Shown here in pieces: positions 1-8,176 of a DNA stretch of 24,551 bases. The stretch is from Pseudomonadota bacterium (GTDB taxonomy: Bacteria; Bdellovibrionota_C; UBA2361; OMIW01), in NCBI GenBank assembly GCA_900299205.1, contig OMIW01000077.1:1-24551 (forward strand), written 5' to 3'. A program made the translations under genes and the position numbers. The notes under the pieces were generated by a model. It searched no databases, had not been told where the DNA came from, and saw only the letters and a program-made list of their open reading frames with translations. Positions within the stretch are counted from its first letter, which is position 1; the number at the start of each line of letters is the position of its first letter.

Positions 1-8
1 GGTTTTTC

Positions 9-84
9 CTCGTCCTTTCGAATCGAGTCTGTGCCAAAGCAGCGGCACCCTCGCCTCGAACCCCCTTATTTCGCAGCCTCTAAG
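9..84 (+). repeat. Left arm of an inverted repeat shared with the right edge of the window
   Basis: This 76-base stretch matches the reverse complement of 24472-24547. Two blocks are exact: 18 bases at 9-26 and 23 bases at 62-84. The middle part matches at roughly two thirds of positions with two compensating one-base gaps, giving about 65 of 77 aligned positions by hand. A T-rich run extends the similarity by a few bases at the outer edge. On the right the same sequence spans the start codon of a lipoprotein gene; here no comparable reading frame continues, so the copy is either non-coding or a decayed gene start. It lies 57 bases upstream of the methyltransferase start. It could be a dispersed short repeat family, a duplicated promoter/leader, or a remnant of a second lipoprotein gene. 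Confidence 0.7.
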
Positions 85-140
85 AGGACGAAGTTTCTTT
101 GTGATTTGCGATACATCTGTCGATTGAGAAAACGGCTTCT

Positions 141-1649
141 ATGGGCGGTTCCTACACAGCAACTACCTTCGAGGCAAAAGTTCGACGCGTGTGGCATCTT
201 GATCACCTGCGTGCAGTCAGCTGCCTTCTCGGACATCGGTGGGGTGATGATAAGCCGAAACGGGTGCTTTCAGTTGGATGCGGAACGGGGGTTCATCTCG
301 TGCCCCTCGCCTGTCAGTATCCCGAGATTCATTTTGTCGGATGCGACCCAGAGGGTGAGCTGCTTTCACGGGGGATGAGCTATCGCGATTTTTGCGGATG
401 TAGGAATCTCAAATTCATTACCGGCACAATTGATGCCATTGAGGTGGCGAATGATGATGCGAAGTTCGATATCATCCTGGTGCAGGGAGTTTATTCTTGG
501 ATAGAAGAGGGTGCGCGGGACACCCTGCTGAGGGGGATTGTCGAGCGCCTGTCCCAAGAGGGGGTTTTGTTGTTAACCCATAATGTCGCGCCGGGTTGGA
601 CTATTCGTCAGGTGGTTCAGCAGTTTTTGTGCTCAGTTGGTATCGTGCCAGCCGATTCTATCTCTGATGAGGCCGTCCGCCGGGCCCGAACAGAGCTTGA
701 ACGATTCCGAGAGGAGATAAATCGAGATTCCTTGTATGGTTCTTTGGTGTGGGGAGAGGTAACTCGGATTCTTTCGGAGTCGACGGCCTATCTGCGACAC
801 GAGTTTCTGAATCCCGCGACTTCGGCCAGTACCCTTAGTGAGCTCGTCGATCGGGTTCAATCGGTCGGATTGTCGTATCTCGGCGATGCGCGGTTCTCGC
901 GGAATCCGTTTCCAGGATTGAGTGACTCGGTCGGGACAGGTACGGATGGAAATCGGGGAGGTGCGGCGACATTCCGTGATTTTTGCCGCGGATTGCCCTA
1001 CCGCGAGTCGCTATTTACTCGAAGGCCTCTGAGCAGCCCATTTCCGCGGGTTACTGAAGAATCGCTCTCGTCGCTGAGCTTCGGATGTGCGCTCGTTGAG
1101 GACGATGATTCGCCAGGATACTTTAGAGATCCTGCGGGAAGAGAGTTTTCCTTTCGTGCAGACCAGCTTGATGGTGAGATTGTGCGACTCCTTGCGGCGC
1201 ACTGGCCCCGCACGCTCTCGTGGCTCGATCTGAAAAAGGGGATCGACGGAAAATACGGGATAGCTAAAGAAGGACAGCAGATTGCCGATTGTCTGATGTC
1301 GCTGCTTGCATCTGAGTTGATTACATTCGCCGCCACACCACCTGTTTTTAAAGATACTTCGGAAATGGTCACTGCTCCCGAATGGCTTGGATGGGAAATA
1401 ACCGCTGGGGGCGTGCTCACCAATCGGTGGTACGAGCCGGTTGAACTGGGAGGTTTTGAATTGATGCTCCTTTCCGCGATCATCGGGGGACTTCACTCTG
1501 TCGAGGGACTTATCAGTCTTACGAGGATGCAAATCTCACAATCACCCGATCATCGGACGTTGCCTGCGGAAGTTGTCTCGGAGACGGTTAAGGACGGATT
1601 GAATACCCTTGCACGGGCAGGTTTAGTTCACGAGGTAGTGTTGAGGTAA
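141..1649 (+). CDS. SAM-dependent methyltransferase with probable methyltransferase regulatory domain
   Basis: The protein has 502 residues and no signal peptide, so it is probably cytoplasmic. Motif I of class I methyltransferases is visible as VLSVGCGTG at residues 42-50. An acidic residue at the end of the second strand follows (VGCDP, about 66-70), and a motif IV-like strand (DIILVQGVYSW) lies at about 110-120. The layout after that, with a long helical middle section and a C-terminal region rich in short helices, fits the methyltransferases that carry the PF10119-type regulatory domain. Its substrate cannot be read from the sequence. The ATG at 141 is the only plausible ATG: an in-frame stop lies at 102-104, and family members usually have only a few dozen residues before motif I. 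No clear Shine-Dalgarno is seen. The aminopeptidase follows 45 bases later on the same strand. Confidence 0.8.
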   Translation: MGGSYTATTFEAKVRRVWHLDHLRAVSCLLGHRWGDDKPKRVLSVGCGTGVHLVPLACQYPEIHFVGCDPEGELLSRGMSYRDFCGCRNLKFITGTIDAIEVANDDAKFDIILVQGVYSWIEEGARDTLLRGIVERLSQEGVLLLTHNVAPGWTIRQVVQQFLCSVGIVPADSISDEAVRRARTELERFREEINRDSLYGSLVWGEVTRILSESTAYLRHEFLNPATSASTLSELVDRVQSVGLSYLGDARFSRNPFPGLSDSVGTGTDGNRGGAATFRDFCRGLPYRESLFTRRPLSSPFPRVTEESLSSLSFGCALVEDDDSPGYFRDPAGREFSFRADQLDGEIVRLLAAHWPRTLSWLDLKKGIDGKYGIAKEGQQIADCLMSLLASELITFAATPPVFKDTSEMVTAPEWLGWEITAGGVLTNRWYEPVELGGFELMLLSAIIGGLHSVEGLISLTRMQISQSPDHRTLPAEVVSETVKDGLNTLARAGLVHEVVLR

Positions 1650-1694
1650 GGGGGATGGGTGTGGTAGCGTCCCGAGGTTGTTCGAAGGTTTATC

Positions 1695-3185
1695 GTGAAA
1701 ACACATCTCACTATCGGTGTGGTTCCTCGTCTTGGAGGAGGTGATGTTGCCGATCTGCTTGTCGTCCCGTGGTCGGATAACGCTCGTTTTATGCGCCAAA
1801 TCGGCGAACTCGCCGGTGTGGAGATTTCGAGTTTTCTGGAACGGCATGGGGCTTCCTTACGGAATAAAAAGCCTCTGGCCCTTCCGTGTGTACCCGAAAA
1901 TCAGCGGTGCCGAGCCATCTTCTTCGTTCCGGTAGTTTCTGCTAATCGGGAGGATGATCCTATTCGGGGGTTTGCCGAGCAGGTAATCCGGCTGGCGCAG
2001 AGCCAGAGGGCTGAGAAGGTAGCGATTCTCATCGACCTTTTGCCCAAGGCCTCATGGCGCGGTTCCACGATGGAGCGATTGGTTGAAGCGGCAGAGTTGG
2101 CACAGTACCAGTTCACCGATTTTCAATCGAAGATCCCCGACTCGTCTACCGTGAGTCAGCTGATCTTGGTTTCGGAACATGCGTGCCCGCGTGAGATTCA
2201 AACTGGCCTCGCGCTCGCAGCGAGTTATCGGCTTGCTCGCGACATTATCCTCACACCGCCGAATCACAAACGACCTCGAGATCTCGCAGAGAGGATATCT
2301 CGTGAGCTCGATCACCCATTGCTGTCGGTAACGGTGATTGACCGGGCTGGTCTTGAGCGGCTCGGTGCAGGAGGAATCTTGGCTGTCGGTAATGTGGGGG
2401 AACCGGTCCTCGTCAGGATTGAGTATTCTCCACCGACCGAACCGGGTGCCCGACTTGCTGCCCGTCGTCGGCCTGTTGCCCTTGTTGGCAAAGGAGTCAC
2501 GATGGACACCGGGGGATACGCTCTCAAACCTCTGAGCGGTCAGAAGGCGATGAAGGGGGACTGCGCTGGGGCAGCGGCTGTTGTGGGAGCGATGCGAGCA
2601 ATTGCATCACTCAAACCGGCGACTCCTGTTCGTGGTTACGTGGCTCTCGTGGAAAACCTCATAGGTCCAGGAGCGATGCTTACCGGGGACGTAATAACGA
2701 CCCTAGATAAGCATACGGTCGAGATTATGAACCCTGATGCAGAGGGCAGGCTCATCCTCGCTGATGCGATAGCTCTCGCATGTCAGGAGGGGCCAGGGGT
2801 CGTCATTGACATTGCCACGCTCACCGGAGGGGTAGTCGCCGCACTGGGGAATAAGCGGGCGGGCGTATTTGCAACCTCGACTCGTCTCGCTGAGGCCATC
2901 ATTCGAGCCGGTGGGGCCTCGGGGGAGCGCTTCTGGCGTCTCCCGCTGGCGGACGAGTATCTCCCGCTTCTTGAGGGGGGGATTGCGGACCTCAGAAATG
3001 TCGCATCAACCCCCGGTCCTGATGCGACCGTTGCCGCCCTCTTCCTCAGAGAGTTCGTTGCCCCCCAGGTCTCGTGGGTCCATCTCGACATCGCAGGCCC
3101 CGGCCTCGGTGATGGAATGGAACGGGGACATGTGGCGGGCTTCGGCGTGGGTACCCTGACCCGATTCGTTTGTTCTCGGGGTTAG
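1695..3185 (+). CDS. pepA: Leucyl aminopeptidase (M17 family)
   Basis: Cytoplasmic di-metal exopeptidase that removes N-terminal residues, often leucine, from peptides. The 496-residue length is normal for M17. The catalytic half shows the metal and catalytic residues in order: K266 (VGKG), D271 (MDTGG), K278 (YALK), D289 (MKGDCAGAA) and the NPDAEGRL box with D348, E350 and R352. Each sits four positions before its Escherichia coli PepA equivalent (K270, D275, K282, D293, D352, E354, R356), so the active site looks intact. The usual NTDAEGR box reads NPDAEGR here. The N-terminal domain, about residues 1-170, is weakly conserved as is usual. The start is GTG at 1695, with no strong ribosome-binding site. 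The terminator at 3238-3287 closes the unit, which may include the upstream methyltransferase. Confidence 0.93.
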   Translation: MKTHLTIGVVPRLGGGDVADLLVVPWSDNARFMRQIGELAGVEISSFLERHGASLRNKKPLALPCVPENQRCRAIFFVPVVSANREDDPIRGFAEQVIRLAQSQRAEKVAILIDLLPKASWRGSTMERLVEAAELAQYQFTDFQSKIPDSSTVSQLILVSEHACPREIQTGLALAASYRLARDIILTPPNHKRPRDLAERISRELDHPLLSVTVIDRAGLERLGAGGILAVGNVGEPVLVRIEYSPPTEPGARLAARRRPVALVGKGVTMDTGGYALKPLSGQKAMKGDCAGAAAVVGAMRAIASLKPATPVRGYVALVENLIGPGAMLTGDVITTLDKHTVEIMNPDAEGRLILADAIALACQEGPGVVIDIATLTGGVVAALGNKRAGVFATSTRLAEAIIRAGGASGERFWRLPLADEYLPLLEGGIADLRNVASTPGPDATVAALFLREFVAPQVSWVHLDIAGPGLGDGMERGHVAGFGVGTLTRFVCSRG

Positions 3186-3237
3186 GGTGTGTTCTTGGAT
3201 GCAAGGTTCAACTCAGCAAGATCCTCAATGGATCCCA

Positions 3238-3287
3238 GGGCGTAATCATCGAAGGGCTCTTTGCTCTCGGTGATACGCCCTTTTTTT
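3238..3287 (+). terminator. Rho-independent terminator after pepA
   Basis: GGGCGTA at 3238-3244 pairs with TACGCCC ending at 3280. The stem continues through TCATCGA against TCGGTGA with one bulged A and one G-U pair. The loop is about 14 bases, and seven T residues follow at 3281-3287. This is the strongest terminator in the window and closes the methyltransferase/aminopeptidase unit. Confidence 0.88.
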
Positions 3288-3302
3288 CTCGTCTTCCCAA
3301 GG

Positions 3303-3368
3303 GGGCATAAGCGTCGTCGTTATGCCCTATCGAGAGCATAAGTCACGCCCCTGCGTCTGAGAGCATAA
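3303..3368. promoter_or_regulatory. Palindrome plus repeated GAGAGCATAA boxes upstream of the coiled-coil gene
   Basis: GGGCATAA (3303-3310) and TTATGCCC (3320-3327) form a perfect 8-base inverted repeat around a 9-base spacer. Two exact direct repeats of GAGAGCATAA follow at 3332-3341 and 3359-3368, so the GCATAA core occurs three times directly and once inverted within 66 bases. No T-run follows, so it is not a terminator. It sits between the pepA terminator and the start of the next gene, where operators lie. The regulator is unknown. A fortuitous hairpin is possible. Confidence 0.45.
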
Positions 3369-3398
3369 CCGAAAGGAAGAGTGTGGGTGGGGGGGATT

Positions 3399-5483
3399 AT
3401 GAAGTATTGGAATTTGTTAGGTTTGTTTTTTGTCGGATTGCAGGTCTTTCTGTACCCCCTTCGGGGGATGGCAGCGCCTTCGTCCGACGAGATCGATTTC
3501 GAGGTCATGGAAGAGGTTAAGCAGCTTTTCAAATCCTCTCGAGGGCTCGTATCAGAGCTAGACAAAAAGTACAAAGCCGAGTTCACCGCGATTGAATCTG
3601 CTCAACGAAGTCAAGGGAGGCTACTATCCGACCAAGCTGAAAATCAGAAAAAAGCCCTTAACTTGCTCGATACAAGCCTTTCTGCCGCTGTGGTAGAGCT
3701 TTTCACGGCAAACGCCCAGATAGCGATTATTCCCTCCATTGTTAAATTCGCCGATCAACTTGTGCTCATGACGGACTTTTACCGACAACAATCTGGGGCT
3801 CCTGTGGGTTCGGAGACCTTGAGCTGCGGTGTCGCGTGCGAGCATTTTCAGAGAAGAAGAAATGCTCTGTCCGGAATGATCGCCTTTCTGCGGGACGATA
3901 TGGTCAATTTGTCCGGAATCGTACGCAAAAGGCGGGAGAAGGTCGAGCAGATAGCGGGGGAACTATCGACGCTGCGTCAGAACGCTTCCTCTAGCTTGGC
4001 GAGGTTCGGTTTTGATCACTTCATTAATTTGAGAGTTGCCCTCCTCGAGGGGCAATCCGAGATCGTCGAAGATATCCAACGCCTGGGAGCTCAGATCAAT
4101 TTCGCAGGCCAAGCTGACTTGGTTCCTGCTCCGTGTGCTCCGGGAGTTTTTACTTTCACGAGCTTCAGCAGTGATGTTCAGCTTTTGTCGGCGTTGACAG
4201 CCGGATGGTCAGCATCAGGCGATCCGCTTCAACAATTCAACGTGAATCAGTGGATCCAAGGAACCACTCAGAACCCGGGCCCGCTCAAGGCTCGTCGAAA
4301 CCAGTATTTAGGCTATACGGACACCAATGGGATTTATCGACCGGGATGGTTGGATAATTGGGGTGGATGTTCTCAGACAAAGACGAATGTGCTCAATGAT
4401 TTTCGCTCAAAGGTTGAGGCGGAGGTGAGGCTGGGTAACATGGGTGCCGCTCGGAAACTTGACGAGGAAACGCTGACACTCCAGGTAGAGGTCGATGTCC
4501 TCACCGCTCACCGTTCTCGTTTGGAACAGTTCTCGACGTTGCTCCAGAAACTGGGGACTATCGCGACCAGCCACGCTGCCGTGCCGAAGGCTAATGAGGC
4601 CTGGAGCGATATGTGGAAGAGTTCTGTCATCAGTCAGATAAAAAATATCGAAAGGGTTCTGCTAGCCCAGAGGGAGGCTCTGTTTGCCAGTCAGATTCTT
4701 CTAAGGCTCGCGGAGGAGCAGTTATTACCCTTGGCATTGATCAGCGATGCCGATGAAAGGAGTGCTAAGCTCCTCTCGGTGCAGCGACGACTTGAGGCCA
4801 TCTCAAAGCAAGGTCTCGAAAGGATTGAGTTGGAGCTTACTCTGGCGGCAGGTAGCCTTAATACGATGAGTGCAAATATATTGAGCTCAGAAGGGATCGC
4901 CGGGGAGGGAGGTCTCGGAGAGGCCATATTGGCTTACGATACCATAACGAAGGTTAGAAGCAGCCAGATGAAGACCGAACGGGACGTTGAGCTGCCGGGT
5001 CGGCGTCAGAAAGCGGAGGCCCTCGTTGCAGAGCTCGAGCAATCAAGAGCGATTGCGATAGCCACTCTCCTCGATATTGAGAAACGGCAAGCGGAGCTCC
5101 GAGTCCTCGGGGATGAACTGAAAGGCCTGAAGACTCGTGTGGAAGGTTTTTTCGGCGTCAGATGGTCTCATCCCTATTACAGCGACCTTGCCCGCAGATT
5201 CCTGGTCGACCTAAAGGTGAGTACCGCGGCAAGAAATAGAATATTAAAAAAGGGAGTCCAAACTTTCCTCAAGTCATTTGCCACGGTGGGCACAGGAGGC
5301 TCTGCGTATCAGGGGCCTCCGTTTACGAAGCTGGGCTTGATGGCGAGGTCGCTGAGAACGAAATATGGGCCTCGAATGAGGCAATTGGCGGATGAAATTT
5401 CCTCTCCACAGCTCGGCGGGATGTCTTTTTCCTCGATTACCAAGAATTTGAAGGAAAACAAGGCGAAAGGCGCCTCTCTGTAG
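3399..5483 (+). CDS. Secreted coiled-coil protein of unknown function
   Basis: I do not recognise this 694-residue protein. The N-terminus is a signal peptide: MKYW, a hydrophobic stretch to about residue 19, then GMAA before a likely cleavage site near residue 26. The mature part is mostly helical, with long charged segments of coiled-coil character near residues 30-115 and in the last third (about 520-620). No C-terminal membrane segment is seen. Several cysteines (the SCGVACEH pair, APCAP and GGCSQ) could form periplasmic disulfides. The ATG at 3399 is preferred to the GTG at 3381 because the hydrophobic core follows it directly and a purine-rich GGGGGGG lies 5 bases upstream, although AGGAAG at 3374 abuts the GTG. 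The gene stands alone between a terminator and a convergent operon. A secreted structural or envelope role is inference only. Confidence 0.85.
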   Translation: MKYWNLLGLFFVGLQVFLYPLRGMAAPSSDEIDFEVMEEVKQLFKSSRGLVSELDKKYKAEFTAIESAQRSQGRLLSDQAENQKKALNLLDTSLSAAVVELFTANAQIAIIPSIVKFADQLVLMTDFYRQQSGAPVGSETLSCGVACEHFQRRRNALSGMIAFLRDDMVNLSGIVRKRREKVEQIAGELSTLRQNASSSLARFGFDHFINLRVALLEGQSEIVEDIQRLGAQINFAGQADLVPAPCAPGVFTFTSFSSDVQLLSALTAGWSASGDPLQQFNVNQWIQGTTQNPGPLKARRNQYLGYTDTNGIYRPGWLDNWGGCSQTKTNVLNDFRSKVEAEVRLGNMGAARKLDEETLTLQVEVDVLTAHRSRLEQFSTLLQKLGTIATSHAAVPKANEAWSDMWKSSVISQIKNIERVLLAQREALFASQILLRLAEEQLLPLALISDADERSAKLLSVQRRLEAISKQGLERIELELTLAAGSLNTMSANILSSEGIAGEGGLGEAILAYDTITKVRSSQMKTERDVELPGRRQKAEALVAELEQSRAIAIATLLDIEKRQAELRVLGDELKGLKTRVEGFFGVRWSHPYYSDLARRFLVDLKVSTAARNRILKKGVQTFLKSFATVGTGGSAYQGPPFTKLGLMARSLRTKYGPRMRQLADEISSPQLGGMSFSSITKNLKENKAKGASL

Positions 5484-5771
5484 ACTTAAAATGAGGAGAA
5501 GGGAACATTTTTCGATCGCCGAACACCGGCTGAGTATCGGTTGTTAGATGGGGGTCGTGGATGTAAACGGAAAACCGGGCCCTTAGCATCGGAGCCACAC
5601 GATTTTTTTCGAAAGAGAGGTAAAGAGGCCTGAGTAAATCAAGCGAGCCAGGTTGCGGATTTGCTCAGACGCTCGAGCACAAAATAGCTGACAGTAGTTC
5701 CCCAACAACCCTGTCGCAAAATATGGGATCACGCAGAGGGTGAACTCACTGGAATCATCGGTGGATGACCA
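5484..5771. other. Intergenic region between convergent genes, with one inverted repeat
   Basis: This 288-base gap separates two converging genes. I find no convincing ORF or RNA gene. The clearest structure is an 11-base inverted repeat, CTGAGTAAATC (5630-5640) against GATTTGCTCAG (5658-5668), with one G-U position and a 17-base loop. No T-run follows on either strand, so a terminator role is only suggested by position. A T7 run at 5604-5610 has no strong stem before it. Confidence 0.5.
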
Positions 5772-6485
5772 TTACCCCTTTCGTGATTCTTCTTTCACAA
5801 TCTTTCCATCCTGCAAAGTAACTACTCTGGAAGCCCGATACGCGAGGGGCAGATTATGGGTCGTTACCATAATCGAGAGCCCTTGATGAGAGAGATCTTC
5901 GAAAAGGTCGAATATGCTGTCGCTGGTCGCAGAATCGAGGTTCCCGGTTGGTTCATCCGCGATGAGGACTTTCGGTTTAACTATCAGTGCGCGGGCAATT
6001 GCGACACGTTGCATCTGACCCCCCGACAATTCACGGGGAAGGTGGTCTGCTCGCGAAGCTATTTCGAGCGTTTCGAGGAGTGCGAGGGTGGTGCGGCGCG
6101 ACGGATTACGTCGCAGAAAGAGGAGGGGAAGTTCAACATTTTCTGCGACTGAGAGGGTCGGAAGAAGGTAGAATTTCTGGAAGACGAATCCGAAAAAACC
6201 TCGGCGAATCGCAACAAGGGCATCCTCGGAGAGTCCTCGAGTATCAATCCCGTTTATGATAAGGCTTCCCTCGGTCGGAGCATCGAGGCAAGCGACGGTG
6301 TTGACCAAGGTCGTTTTTCCTGATCCTGATGGCCCGACGATCGCGATCATTTCTCCGGTAGCTACTGAGAGATCCACACCATCGAGCGCACGCACCGTTT
6401 CACTCCCTCTGCGGTAGTGTTTCGTCAGATTTCGGCCAACAATGAGGGGCTCCTCGGCGGACGGATGATTTAGCGAATAGCTCAT
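5772..6485 (-). CDS. ABC transporter ATP-binding protein (MacB/LolD type)
   Basis: Cytoplasmic ATPase subunit of 237 residues, the usual size for LolD/MacB-class domains. Walker A is GPSGSGKTT (51-59), the Q-loop glutamine is Q103, the signature LSGGQMQRVAIARAL begins at 153, Walker B VLIADEPTGNLDS runs 173-185, and the H-loop is TTH at 208-210. All catalytic elements are present. It starts 9 bases after the stop of the FtsX-like permease, with GGAGAA of the permease 3' end serving as ribosome-binding site, so the two surely act together. It is the last gene of the minus-strand cluster. This ATPase class drives mechanotransmission in the envelope (LolCDE, MacAB, FtsEX) rather than simple solute import. 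The substrate is unknown. Confidence 0.93.
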   Translation of the reverse strand: MSYSLNHPSAEEPLIVGRNLTKHYRRGSETVRALDGVDLSVATGEMIAIVGPSGSGKTTLVNTVACLDAPTEGSLIINGIDTRGLSEDALVAIRRGFFGFVFQKFYLLPTLSVAENVELPLLFLRRNPSRRTTLALLETLEIASRADHLPRELSGGQMQRVAIARALIVKPKVLIADEPTGNLDSATSDSIFDLFEDLSHQGLSIMVTTHNLPLAYRASRVVTLQDGKIVKEESRKG

Positions 6486-6494
6486 ATTGTTGCC

Positions 6495-7790
6495 CTATTC
6501 TCCGGCCCGTATAGCTTCGAGAGGCCGCATTGATGAGGCGCGCCATGCGGGATACAGACCGGCAAAGAAGCCGACGAGCACGGTTCCTCCCAACGATAAT
6601 CCGATAATTCCCGGCGAGATCACAACGATCTCTCCTTGAACACCCAATTCAATGAGGTGACGAAGCATGAATTCAATGATTCCAGAGCCTCCATAAGCGA
6701 CAATGATACCCGCAAGCCCCCCGAGAAGGCACAGCGCGAGAGTTTCGTACCAGATGAGCTCGAATATGTCGCTTCGACTCGCCCCTATCGCCTTCATGAT
6801 CCCGATCTCTCCGGTACGCTCGTGAATGCTCATGAGGATGGTGTTGATGACCCCGATGATTGCAACCACTATCGCGATTACGGCGACTGCTCCTATCATC
6901 GCCTGAGCGGTGCTGATGAGGTTAAGAAGCGTTGATTTTACCTGCTGGAGGCCCACTATCTGCACCTCTGGCAGCGAGATCCATCTCTCCTCGAATTGAC
7001 GGATAGCTTGACTCGAAAATTCTTTGAGCTTCACTCCAACGACCGTGATCTGTGACGGACGATTAAAAATGCGTTGAGCGCTCGACAAAGGCATAAACAC
7101 GGTACCGTCATCCTGTGTGCCCGTTCGGCTCAGAATGCCAGCTACTGTATATTCATGCGTTTCGCTCGAGACAGCTCCTGACGGCGTAATAGTCAGAGCG
7201 ATCGTATCTCCAACTTTTCGCTGCTCGTACTCGGCTACTTCGTACCCGAGGACCACCTCTTGTTTGATGTTTTCCGGGGCCTCCTTGGTGACTTCGGTAT
7301 CGGTTGTAAACCACCGTCCCCCGTCGAAGCCGGTTCCGGTCTGAAAAGAGAGCCACGGCTTCATTGTCGTGAAGCTCGGCACTTCGATTCCACTGACCAC
7401 GATAAAGCTGCCCGCTCCGTCATCTTGTATGCTGGTTTGCTCCTTCTCTGCCACCCCGATAAAAACGGGGGTTATGCTGGCGACACCCGTATCGGTTGCA
7501 ACGTTAGTGTAAATGGAGTCGGGAAGGTAGAGGAGCCCGGTTCCTCCCTTCAGCATCATGGTTGCCGCTTCATACGGACAGCCCTTTGCCATCACCATCA
7601 CCTGAAACCCGAGCATATCGATGCTCCGCGTTATCGCTCCGTGATAACCCTTAACAAAACCAGCAAGCGAAACTGCGACCGCTACTGCAAGGGCCACTCC
7701 GGTAACAGCAAGAGATGTTCGGACAACGCGACGAAGGAGGTTTTTCCCCGCAAGGGTCGCAAATGCAAGGATGTGACGATGAAAATCCAT
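6495..7790 (-). CDS. ABC transporter permease, MacB-like periplasmic core with FtsX domain
   Basis: Inner-membrane permease of 431 residues with the MacB/FtsX layout. TM1 is at about residues 22-45, a periplasmic domain of about 240 residues follows, and three C-terminal TM segments lie at about 290-320, 345-372 and 393-418. The cytoplasmic coupling motif ERTGEIGIMKAIGAS after TM2 is the hallmark of the family, and the C-terminal PAWRASSMRPLEAIR is also typical. Unlike most MacB proteins, the periplasmic domain begins with a cysteine in AKGCPYEAA (C71), which may matter for a thiol or metal function. No MacA-like adaptor or TolC is encoded nearby. The start overlaps the GGAG-rich end of the OB-fold gene, whose stop is 5 bases upstream. 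The family is certain, the transported substrate is not. Confidence 0.9.
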   Translation of the reverse strand: MDFHRHILAFATLAGKNLLRRVVRTSLAVTGVALAVAVAVSLAGFVKGYHGAITRSIDMLGFQVMVMAKGCPYEAATMMLKGGTGLLYLPDSIYTNVATDTGVASITPVFIGVAEKEQTSIQDDGAGSFIVVSGIEVPSFTTMKPWLSFQTGTGFDGGRWFTTDTEVTKEAPENIKQEVVLGYEVAEYEQRKVGDTIALTITPSGAVSSETHEYTVAGILSRTGTQDDGTVFMPLSSAQRIFNRPSQITVVGVKLKEFSSQAIRQFEERWISLPEVQIVGLQQVKSTLLNLISTAQAMIGAVAVIAIVVAIIGVINTILMSIHERTGEIGIMKAIGASRSDIFELIWYETLALCLLGGLAGIIVAYGGSGIIEFMLRHLIELGVQGEIVVISPGIIGLSLGGTVLVGFFAGLYPAWRASSMRPLEAIRAGE

Positions 7791-7795
7791 CCAGG

Positions 7796-8176
7796 CTATC
7801 TCCGGAAAAATTGGACCGATTTCGCATTAAACACAAGTGAGCCGCTCTGTCGCTGGAGGGTTCCGGCAACCCGAGCTCGATACCCTTTTCGTTGCGGAAG
7901 AGAGGGAGCTACCTCTGACAATTCGATCCGGAGTCGCTGCTCACCAACCGCAAAGAAAAAGAAACAACCTGTCAGTGCGCACTGCCGAGTAACGATACCC
8001 TCAATCAGAAGTGGTTTGTCGAGGTATGTGTCCGGTTCCGTGATAACGGAAGCAAGGGGGGTCACAACATCGCTCGTAAATGGCTCCCCATACCGTTCGG
8101 GGCGAATCATCAGGCCAACGGTTGTCGCGAGAATTGCGATGCCGAGGACACTACAGAGTATGATGATATTTCTCAC
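7796..8176 (-). CDS. Membrane-anchored small protein with OB-fold-like domain and CxxxxC motif
   Basis: The gene encodes 126 residues. One TM segment (about 3-24) is followed by a small beta-rich domain. The run IEGIVTRQCALTGCFFFF (58-75) and the later RARVAGTLQ resemble OB-fold domains of the DUF4920 or tRNA_anti-like kind, where a Cys pair sits at the first strand hairpin. The cysteines here are C66 and C71. The start is GTG at 8176, preceded by GGAAGG and overlapping the upstream stop as GTGA, which signals translational coupling. The longer reading frame open to 8422 lies antiparallel in frame to the upstream gene and is not needed. Orientation is probably N-in with the OB domain in the periplasm, beside the permease. 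A thiol-redox, heme or metal role is inference. Confidence 0.8.
   Translation of the reverse strand: MRNIIILCSVLGIAILATTVGLMIRPERYGEPFTSDVVTPLASVITEPDTYLDKPLLIEGIVTRQCALTGCFFFFAVGEQRLRIELSEVAPSLPQRKGYRARVAGTLQRQSGSLVFNAKSVQFFRR

Noticed and set aside
31-378. 115-codon frame at the left edge as a gene
   Set aside because: It overlaps the methyltransferase in another frame and begins inside the repeat arm; no domain or signal is visible.
5772-7790. Assigning the ABC pair as LolCDE or MacB
   Set aside because: MacB fuses ATPase and permease in one chain, and LolCDE has two permeases with LolA partners nearby. Neither arrangement is seen; only the general class is safe.
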